Source of the DNA: SM1-46 sp002451215
GTDB taxonomy: Bacteria; Pseudomonadota; Gammaproteobacteria; Acidiferrobacterales; Sulfurifustaceae
DNA: 64,000 nucleotides
Reading direction: 5' to 3'
Assembly: GCA_002451215.1 (NCBI GenBank)
Contig: DKBM01000094.1
Location: 1 to 64,000 of the forward strand
Both the position numbers and the translations under genes were made by a program. The notes beneath the pieces were generated by a model that made no database searches, was not told where the DNA came from, and was given only the letters and a program-made list of their open reading frames with translations. Within the stretch, counting starts at the first letter, position 1; every line of letters starts with the position of its first letter. This document shows positions 58,096-64,000 of this stretch, one piece after another.

Positions 58096-58575
58096 CGTGT
58101 ATACCTTCGCATTTTTGGCTAATTGGTAATTGGCGGACCACCAGCCCCATGCAGAACCATGAGCCTCTCAAATGCGCTGTCGTACCGGCGGTCGCGCACT
58201 AGCTTACGTGCGGTCCGGGCCATTTGCCATGGCTGCAAGCGTGGACACTGACTGATAGGCAATGCGTGTCGCTCGGATACGAGGGTTTGTGGCCCATCGA
58301 TTGCACAAGATCCCGCGTCCGGCGGGATGCTAACTTGTCGGTAGTTATCGGGAGAAAGCGTCTTTCCGCCCTCTTGCGTCCTGCTTCGCTACGGCGGATG
58401 AAACCAACTCAACCAGGTTGTTGCCGGCCAAACCCGTCACATTCGCGATAGTGCCGCCGAATATCATACCGGCAGGACCGACAGTTTTTTCTGGTCGGCG
58501 CATTTTGTATGCTATGCGTGCAAGGCAAAACGTCTTGGGAACATCGAACCGCCTGGTGCGGTAGGACAGCACGAT
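58096..58575. other. Intergenic region, no gene seen
   Basis: These 480 bases lie between two divergent genes and should hold both promoters. I find no convincing frame with a ribosome site, no tRNA and no clear repeat. One AT-rich patch is near 58478-58510. Confidence 0.5.
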
Positions 58576-59208
58576 ATGGGCAAGTTAGTGATCAAGTCCA
58601 AGGGCAGCAAGGTCGGGGAAGTCACCCTGAAACTGGGCGATATGACGATTGGCCGCAGCCCGGCATGCGACATCGTGTTGAAGGATGACAAGAGCGTTAG
58701 TAGCAAGCACGCCGTGATAAAGACGGTCGGCACCAAGTCGACGATCGAGGATCTCGGCAGCACCAACGGAACACTGCTCGAGGCCAGGCGCATTCGGCGG
58801 CATCTGCTGCAGCGCGGCGACACGATCATCATCGGTGAGCACGAGTTGGTCTATCGCGATGACGTGGTGCTGGATGCGCCGGCATTCGGCGCTCGCCCGG
58901 CGGCCCCCGCCGCACCGGAAGATTCTCTCGAGAAGACCCGGCTTATCACGGGGTACGCGCAGCTGCTCGGCGTGGACGGCACGGACAAGGGCAAGCGTGT
59001 GCCACTCATGAAAGAGGAAACCATCATCGACAACCCCGGCAAGAGCCCGGCCCGAATCTACCGCACCCCCGATGGTTACGTCCTGAGCGCACAGGTCGGT
59101 CCCGGCGAGCCACGGATAAATGACAAACCGGTCCCGCCCGGTGGCCAGTTGCTTGCGAAGGGCGACATCGTCGAGATTGCGGGGACGAAGTATCAGATGC
59201 TCAAGTAG
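58576..59208 (+). CDS. FHA-domain protein
   Basis: The 210-residue product has an N-terminal forkhead-associated domain with IGRSPACDIVL, SVSSKHAVI and DLGSTNGT, which bind phosphothreonine peptides. A Pro/Ala linker leads to a second beta-rich domain (ARIYRTPDGYVLSAQ, PRINDKPVPPGGQLLAKGDIVEIAG) that looks like a degenerate FHA fold. No kinase gene is close by. Confidence 0.85.
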   Translation: MGKLVIKSKGSKVGEVTLKLGDMTIGRSPACDIVLKDDKSVSSKHAVIKTVGTKSTIEDLGSTNGTLLEARRIRRHLLQRGDTIIIGEHELVYRDDVVLDAPAFGARPAAPAAPEDSLEKTRLITGYAQLLGVDGTDKGKRVPLMKEETIIDNPGKSPARIYRTPDGYVLSAQVGPGEPRINDKPVPPGGQLLAKGDIVEIAGTKYQMLK

Positions 59209-59371
59209 TCGCGCGCCCGTCCACCATCGCACGCCAGAAGCAATGAGGCGGCAGCACCGATTCGACTAGACGGCTCCGCCCCCATTGCGTGCCGCGACCT
59301 GACTAGCTGGAAATCGCAGCGAATATTCCGCCCTCACCCGGCCTCGATCCGCCGACCCCGACCGACCGGCT

Positions 59372-59912
59372 TTACTTTTGGGACTTGGATAGTTCCTCGG
59401 CCAGGCCCTGGTCGATCAACATGATCTCGATGCGGCGATTCTTCTGTCGCCCCTCGGGTGTGTCGTTCGAGGCTATCGGGGAGTACTCGCCGCGACCGGC
59501 CGCCACCATGCGTTCCGGCGGTATGCCAACGTCTTGCAGGAAACGAACCACGTTGGTCGCGCGCGCCACGGATAGTTCCCAGTTGGTCGGATAGATGCTC
59601 TGGGTGGCCTTGGCGATGGGCACATTGTCGGTATANNTACTGCCGCACCTGGAGTTGGCCGTGCTCGACTTCCGCGGAGAGCTTCTTCACCAGCGCGTCG
59701 TATTGCGACTGGCTTTGCTGGCTGGTGGTCTGCAACGCCGTCTTCTGCTGCTCCAGTGCCGCAATCTGCTCCTGCAGCGAGGTCTTCTCCTTCTGGAGAC
59801 TCGCGATCTCCTGATTCTTGTCGGTCTCGAGCTTCTCGTACTTGCCTGTGCTCACGCAGCCGCCCATCGCCACCGACGCTGCTGCTGCCGAAACCAATAC
59901 AAACCGATTCAT
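59372..59912 (-). CDS. OmpA-family lipoprotein with coiled coil, interior lost in a gap
   Basis: The start MNRFVLVSAAAASVAMGGC contains a lipobox (AMGGC). A coiled coil of about 65 residues follows (KNQEIASLQKEKTSLQEQI). After nn (59636-59637) the frame resumes in the OmpA peptidoglycan-binding domain (NWELSVARATNVVRFL, NRRIEIMLIDQ). The first half of that domain, about 35-45 residues, is missing. The intact protein would tether the outer membrane to peptidoglycan. GGAGG precedes the ATG. Confidence 0.8.
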
Positions 59913-60106
59913 TCGTCGCCTCCTTGTGCTGTTTTTGAGATTGGCCCGGGCTCGTTCGACCGAACCGCACCATGTCGCCACCTTTCAGGCGGGACTGCGA
60001 CGTGAGACAACCATCTGGAAGCAATTACGCCATGTCTCGGCAGTCTGCCCGATCAAAGGCGACTGTGCCGGGATGGATGGACCGCCCTGACCGGCGCGCG
60101 CGGCAT

Positions 60107-61066
60107 TCAGGCTGCCAGTTCGTGTTCGTAGTAAGGGCGCTCGCGGTCATCGAGTAATGCATCGAGCTGCGCGGCGTCGAGCCTGTCTGGCCGGAGCCAT
60201 CTTGAAAGATTGTCTTGCTTGAGCGGTATCAGGCAGCGGTTGTGGCCGGTTGCGGCAACCTCCGGCGGCGGATCGTCGGTGATCGCCGCAAACGAATAGA
60301 GGTCCGGTTCTCCCGGTGATTGCCAGTGATCCCATAGGCAGGCAATCAACATGTCCTCTCTGGCGCGGGGATTGAAGTGAAGAACCACGTTTTGTTCCTT
60401 CTCCCCCGGGGCCAGGGCACGCTTCTCGTAATCATGGCGCGCCACATTTTCATAGAAGCTTGAGACCACCAGCACTGCATGATGCTGGCCAAAGAGGCCC
60501 TTCCAGAACTTCCCGAGGCTGTCGCGCCGGGCGTTGTAGAGTCCGTCGTAGCGCTTGTCGTACGAGGCGGGTTTGCCGTTCGGGCGGCAGTGATAGCGCA
60601 TTGGCCGGATCACGAGTTCCCCACCCTCCGCGACCACCACCGGGGCATACCAGAACGGAAAGATCCGGGAATCCTGCGGCTCAGGCGCGCTACGGCGAAG
60701 CTCCGCGAGCTTGCGCACATGCCAGGCGACCTTGTTGCCGGCAATGCGCTGGTCTTCGCGGGCTTTCTTCGTTTCCTTTGTCTTGAGGGCCCGCTCGGCA
60801 TTGGCAAGACGCTTCTTCTGCTTGAAGAGCTCCGCCTCCCATTGCGCTGCCCTGCGGGTGCGATATTCCACGATCAACTGCTTGATCGCGTGTTCGGCGG
60901 GCGTCTCGGGCTTCTCGAAGTTGGCCTCCAGGGCCTTGCCGATCTTGATCCCCTCGTCGCCCAACCGGCGGCGAAACAGCTCCTCGAACCGCGGCGTATC
61001 GATGCGCGCCTTGAAGCGTAGCCCAAGGGTCTTCAGCCGCTGTTCCACCATTGCCGAGTAGCACAT
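60107..61066 (-). CDS. SRAP (YedK/HMCES-like) abasic-site shield protein with a large insertion
   Basis: ATG 61066 gives MCYSAM, placing the catalytic Cys at position 2 as the mechanism requires. Other SRAP features are YNARRDSL, SFYENV and a His in ATGHNRCLIPL. The family covalently caps abasic sites in single-stranded DNA. The length, 319 residues, exceeds the usual 220 because about 90 Lys/Arg/Glu-rich, coiled-coil-like residues lie between the N-terminus and the core. Confidence 0.85.
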   Translation of the reverse strand: MCYSAMVEQRLKTLGLRFKARIDTPRFEELFRRRLGDEGIKIGKALEANFEKPETPAEHAIKQLIVEYRTRRAAQWEAELFKQKKRLANAERALKTKETKKAREDQRIAGNKVAWHVRKLAELRRSAPEPQDSRIFPFWYAPVVVAEGGELVIRPMRYHCRPNGKPASYDKRYDGLYNARRDSLGKFWKGLFGQHHAVLVVSSFYENVARHDYEKRALAPGEKEQNVVLHFNPRAREDMLIACLWDHWQSPGEPDLYSFAAITDDPPPEVAATGHNRCLIPLKQDNLSRWLRPDRLDAAQLDALLDDRERPYYEHELAA

Positions 61067-61174
61067 GCCCAATAGCTTACGAGCCTCTGGAACGATTTCC
61101 TACCCAGTCACCCCGGAGAAGTTCTTCCACCCGAGGGATGCACTGACGACATCGAACGCGTCACGGTTCTATGT

Positions 61175-61732
61175 TCAGCCGGATCGGCTTTGACGGAAGA
61201 AACGAACCAGCCAGATCAGCACGGCAACCACTGCGATACTTGCCAGAATCTCAAGTTCATAGTGCTTGATATCACCCAACACCACATCTACCGCGTGCCC
61301 AAAGTAGTAACCAGCGAGACTGATGCCCACTGCCCAGATGCCGGCACCGACCAGATTGAGCACGGTGAAGCGCACATAGGAAACTTTGCTCATGCCGATG
61401 GCGAACGGCGTTACAGTGCGCAATCCGTAGAGAAACCGAAAACTCAATATGACCAGATTCTGGTGTTTACCTAGCAGGTGCAACACCCGGTCTGCGCGTG
61501 CACGCCGTGACGGGTACCGAGCCAGAAATGCTGAACCGTGGCGCCGACCGAGAAAGAAATAAAGCTGATCCCCCAGGAAAGTCCCGCAAAACCCGCACGC
61601 AATCACCAAATCCAGCGACAAATAACCCAGATGAGCCGAGACGCCCCCGAGAATCAGGACCGTTTCACCTTCGAGAAACGTCCCGACGATGAGGATCGGG
61701 TATCCATAGGTGGTCAGTAGCGATTCCAGCAT
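61175..61732 (-). CDS. DedA-family membrane protein
   Basis: The 185-residue product has FLEGETVLILGG, GDQLYFFLGRRHG and FRFLYGLRTVTPFAIG, the DedA signatures with the conserved acidic and Arg residues. DedA proteins recycle polyprenyl or phospholipid carriers in the inner membrane. Confidence 0.9.
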   Translation of the reverse strand: MLESLLTTYGYPILIVGTFLEGETVLILGGVSAHLGYLSLDLVIACGFCGTFLGDQLYFFLGRRHGSAFLARYPSRRARADRVLHLLGKHQNLVILSFRFLYGLRTVTPFAIGMSKVSYVRFTVLNLVGAGIWAVGISLAGYYFGHAVDVVLGDIKHYELEILASIAVVAVLIWLVRFFRQSRSG

Positions 61733-61833
61733 GGACGCAATGAGTCAATCCAACTTCAAGCTGTAACTACCCTGGGTTGTCTCGACGACGTTGTGTACTG
61801 CAACGATCCACTGTCGCGAGCGCTTGGGGCTTA

Positions 61834-62277
61834 TCAGTTGAGATAGGCATAACCTGCCCATTGCAGGCGTACGATCTCGGCATCTGCCATCGGAACCAGG
61901 GCAACGAAGTCATGGAAATCCCCGCTGCCAAAACCCTGCAATCGAGCTGATGCGCGGCACAGCCGGAACTGGATGACCTCCCCCATCGCCAAACTTGAGG
62001 CCCTGTGCATCAAGTCAGCATGGGCGTCCTGATTGGCACTGGCGAACAGCGGAACGGCGCCTTCATGCACGACAATGACGATAGATGCGTCAAAGGGATT
62101 ATTGCCGTAAAGGTTCTGGAGCAGGCTCGCCCGGTCAAGAAGATGCGCAAGCACCTTGGGATCCGGGCTTGAGAAATCGTAAACAACCTTGCCGGGCGCA
62201 TAGGTCACCTGTTCGTCTGCGCTCGCGATAACACTGAATGCCATCAGCAGAACGATCGAGACGATGCGCACGACCAT
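61834..62277 (-). CDS. Periplasmic DsrE-like protein
   Basis: The 147-residue product has a signal peptide (LLMAFSVIASADE) and a DsrE/DsrF-type fold (KVVYDFSSPDPKVLAHLLDRA, DASIVIVVHEGAVPLF, RLCRASARLQGF). The single Cys in QFRLCRAS is where DsrE-like sulfur carriers have theirs. It lies 15 bases after the anti-sigma gene, in the ECF operon. Confidence 0.75.
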   Translation of the reverse strand: MVVRIVSIVLLMAFSVIASADEQVTYAPGKVVYDFSSPDPKVLAHLLDRASLLQNLYGNNPFDASIVIVVHEGAVPLFASANQDAHADLMHRASSLAMGEVIQFRLCRASARLQGFGSGDFHDFVALVPMADAEIVRLQWAGYAYLN

Positions 62278-62292
62278 GTCAGGTTCCCCTGC

Positions 62293-62553
62293 CTAGATCC
62301 CGTCTATCAGCTTGCGCAGTCGATTCTGCAGTTTTTCCGGCGCCTTGCCCTTGGCGGATTTGCGAATGAGCTCACCGAGCGCGGTCTCCAGTTCCGTCCT
62401 CGAATAGCACGCCTGGCAATGTTCCAGGTGATGCTCGAATTTCGCAATTGATTCCGGATCATTCATTTCACCATCGAGATAGGCGTACAGCCCGTTGATC
62501 GCCTCCAGGCAGCCAATCTCGTCAATCTCGGGTTTGTCTTTGCTGTCTTTCAT
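62293..62553 (-). CDS. Zinc-binding anti-sigma factor (ZAS type)
   Basis: The 86-residue protein has the HxxxCxxC motif in HHLEHCQACYS and an upstream Cys/Asp-rich helix (CLEAINGLYAYLDGEMND). It has no membrane helix, so it is a cytoplasmic redox- or zinc-responsive anti-sigma like ChrR/RsrA. It overlaps the sigma gene by four bases (ATGA). Confidence 0.85.
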   Translation of the reverse strand: MKDSKDKPEIDEIGCLEAINGLYAYLDGEMNDPESIAKFEHHLEHCQACYSRTELETALGELIRKSAKGKAPEKLQNRLRKLIDGI

Positions 62554-63164
62554 GACTTGCTACCTCTCTCTAAATCGTCGGTGATCAGGCCCGCCTCGTT
62601 GGCATGTTGCCACAACGCCTTTTGCAGCAAGGTGCGCCCGCGCTTCATGCGGGAGCGAATCGTGCCCGGCGGCACACCCAGCACTTCTGCGGCCTCGTCA
62701 TAGGAAAGGCCCTCTACATTGACCAGTAGTACCGCTATCCGGAACGCCTCCGGCAGCATCTGAATGGCGGACACAATGTCCTCACCCAGAAGACTGTTGG
62801 CAAACTCGCGTTCCGGGTTTCCCCACCAGTTCAAAAAATCGTCGGGCTGTTCGATCAAGAAGCCCGTAATATCGTCTTCCTTTCTATCAACAACAATATC
62901 GTCGTAGCCATATTCAACAGGGCGAACCGACTTCTTGCGATATTCGCTGATGTAGCAATTGTGCAAGATGCGAAACAGCCACGGACGAAAGCGCTCTTTG
63001 TCTTCCAGCGTTGCAAGGGCTGACCACGCCTTGGCAACAGATTCGGCGACCAGATCCTCCGCATTCGCATTGTTTCGGGTCAGACGCAGCGCCAGCCCGT
63101 ACAGGGAGTCCATGCACTGTTCGATATTGCGGCTGAACCAGGCTTTTGTGTCCGGATCGGTCAC
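62550..63164 (-). CDS. ECF-type RNA polymerase sigma factor
   Basis: The 204-residue product has region 2 (LTRNNANAEDLVAESVAKAW, RPWLFRILHN) and region 4 (LPEAFRIAVLLVNVEGLSYDEA, GTIRSRMKRGR). An insertion of about 25 residues separates the two regions. The GTG start at 63164 has only a weak ribosome site. It and the ZAS protein form a classical pair. Confidence 0.9.
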   Translation of the reverse strand: MTDPDTKAWFSRNIEQCMDSLYGLALRLTRNNANAEDLVAESVAKAWSALATLEDKERFRPWLFRILHNCYISEYRKKSVRPVEYGYDDIVVDRKEDDITGFLIEQPDDFLNWWGNPEREFANSLLGEDIVSAIQMLPEAFRIAVLLVNVEGLSYDEAAEVLGVPPGTIRSRMKRGRTLLQKALWQHANEAGLITDDLERGSKS

Positions 63165-63176
63165 TAGACATCCAGA

Positions 63177-63977
63177 CTATATCGCTGCGCTTAGAAGTAC
63201 CGCACTTGGTACCGGCCAGTGCTGCGGCACCATTAATTGTTCCTGCTCGAGAATCTCTTCGCCATGCTGGTAGACATGGATGCTGCCCGATTCCAGTCGC
63301 CGCCAGGGCTCTGCGGTCAATGGGTCGGTCGCCAGCAGAGTCATCTTGTTAACACCCTGTTCGGTGGCAACCGTTCGTTGCAGCCGGTGCAGATTGGTAT
63401 GGGCGTGGACATAAAGGCATTCTCCGTCGCTGAGAATGAAATTGAACTCTCCGAACGTCGCCAACTCGTCCACCACCGGTTGAATGGTATCCACCAGCAC
63501 AGTCGGTGAGAAATGTCGGTCCCGGCCAATTCCGTGCGCGATGGCATCGAGGATATAGCAGAATGCCAGTTCCGAGTCCGTATCACCAAGCGGCTGAAAG
63601 CGGGTGTCTGCACGAGCGCATTTCTCGTGCAAGCCGGGCAGCTTGCCGTTATGGGCAAAGACCCAGGAGCGTCCGTTCCATTCGCGCTCGAAGGGATGGG
63701 TGTTCGCCGTGGCCCGCCCGAATATGGCCGGATTGGCCCGGCGGATATGGGCAATCACGGCGGTGCTCCTGAACGGATGTTGCGCCAGCATGGCAAGAAA
63801 GCGGCTCTCGGCAGCAGGTGTCGGATCCTTGAAGACCCGCGCCGCGCGTCCCTCGTAGTACGCGACCCCCCAACCGTCAGCGTGCGGACCGGTCTTCCCC
63901 CCGCGCGGGATGAGTTGGGCGAGATATTCGCCCACTTCGGCAGGCCGACTGGAACTCATGGCAAGTAGCTCACACAT
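63177..63977 (-). CDS. Class II glutamine amidotransferase (YafJ-like)
   Basis: The 266-residue Ntn-hydrolase starts MCELLAMSS, giving an N-terminal catalytic Cys after Met removal. HADGWGVAYYE, IAHIRRANPA, HPFEREWNGRSWVFAHNG and GDTDSELAF are family blocks. It is a stand-alone glutaminase domain with unknown acceptor. It lies 12 bases upstream of the ECF sigma gene on the same strand, so it may be the first gene of that operon. The window ends 23 bases before its start. Confidence 0.85.
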   Translation of the reverse strand: MCELLAMSSSRPAEVGEYLAQLIPRGGKTGPHADGWGVAYYEGRAARVFKDPTPAAESRFLAMLAQHPFRSTAVIAHIRRANPAIFGRATANTHPFEREWNGRSWVFAHNGKLPGLHEKCARADTRFQPLGDTDSELAFCYILDAIAHGIGRDRHFSPTVLVDTIQPVVDELATFGEFNFILSDGECLYVHAHTNLHRLQRTVATEQGVNKMTLLATDPLTAEPWRRLESGSIHVYQHGEEILEQEQLMVPQHWPVPSAVLLSAAI

Positions 63978-64000
63978 GGCTTTTCCCCCTCGCTGGCAGA

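Noticed and set aside
58224..58572. Two short frames in the 58.1-58.6 kb interval
   Set aside because: Both lack a ribosome site and any recognisable composition or motif; the interval is better read as a divergent promoter region.
1..64000. CRISPR arrays, tRNA/rRNA genes, IS elements or prophage
   Set aside because: I saw no regularly spaced repeats, no tRNA-like cloverleaf, no rRNA sequence and no transposase or phage structural genes.

Overview
This window looks like a metagenome-assembled scaffold from an uncultured Gram-negative bacterium, probably a beta- or gammaproteobacterium. It is GC-rich, densely packed and full of ATGA/GTGA gene overlaps, and it carries a membrane-bound formate dehydrogenase locus of proteobacterial type. 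Seven runs of N break it. In at least five of them the flanking protein sequence shows that the N count does not reflect the real gap length, so fdhB, fdhD, yihY and an ompA-like gene are truncated in silico, not in nature.

The first 27 kb is one functional block: formate oxidation and the molybdenum/tungsten (Mo/W) cofactor it needs. On the minus strand run DUF3305, DUF3306, a multi-cluster ferredoxin-like protein, a TorD-type chaperone, a small Tat peptide, FdhA, FdhB, two very small lipoproteins, the cytochrome b subunit, MoaD, MoaE and an ankyrin protein. Divergently lie moaA, fdhD and an HTH/periplasmic-binding-fold regulator. Next come a small DUF6494 protein, a membrane histidine kinase and an NtrC-type sigma54 activator. 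The block ends with a plus-strand operon for a molbindin, a TupBCA tungstate ABC transporter, a MOT1-type molybdate transporter, MobA, MobB, MoeA and MoaB. I find four sigma54-type -24/-12 promoters, upstream of DUF3305, torD, moaA and the molbindin gene. Each has, about 70-105 bp upstream, one or two copies of an inverted repeat of the form GTC-N5-GAC (one half site is degenerate in two of them). This points to a single enhancer-controlled formate/Mo/W regulon run by the two-component pair encoded in its middle, and it is the main result of this window.

From 27 to 40 kb the genes are housekeeping and envelope: a DUF1059 protein, a YcbK-like peptidase, an L,D-transpeptidase, a metallopeptidase with an Asp third-ligand motif, two secreted proteins sharing a duplicated C-terminal module, a porin-like protein, a Rieske-flavodoxin fusion, an RRM protein, two nearly identical cold-shock transcription units, an MFS pump and a 37-residue basic protein. 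At 40.8-42.0 kb a Fur-box-controlled cupredoxin/FTR1 iron uptake pair is followed by a broken secreted gene. A lipid-transport operon (STAS-MlaE, MlaF, MlaD, lipoprotein) is then bracketed by two direct copies, about 310 bp each, of a gene linked to a serine protease.

The last 16 kb holds a trypsin-fold protease and its small partner, a YjbQ protein, secreted unknowns, an ACP-acyl ligase-acyltransferase fusion, an acyl-CoA ligase, further envelope proteins, an FHA protein, an SRAP protein with a large insertion, a DedA protein, and an ECF sigma/zinc anti-sigma pair between a DsrE-like periplasmic protein and a class II glutamine amidotransferase.
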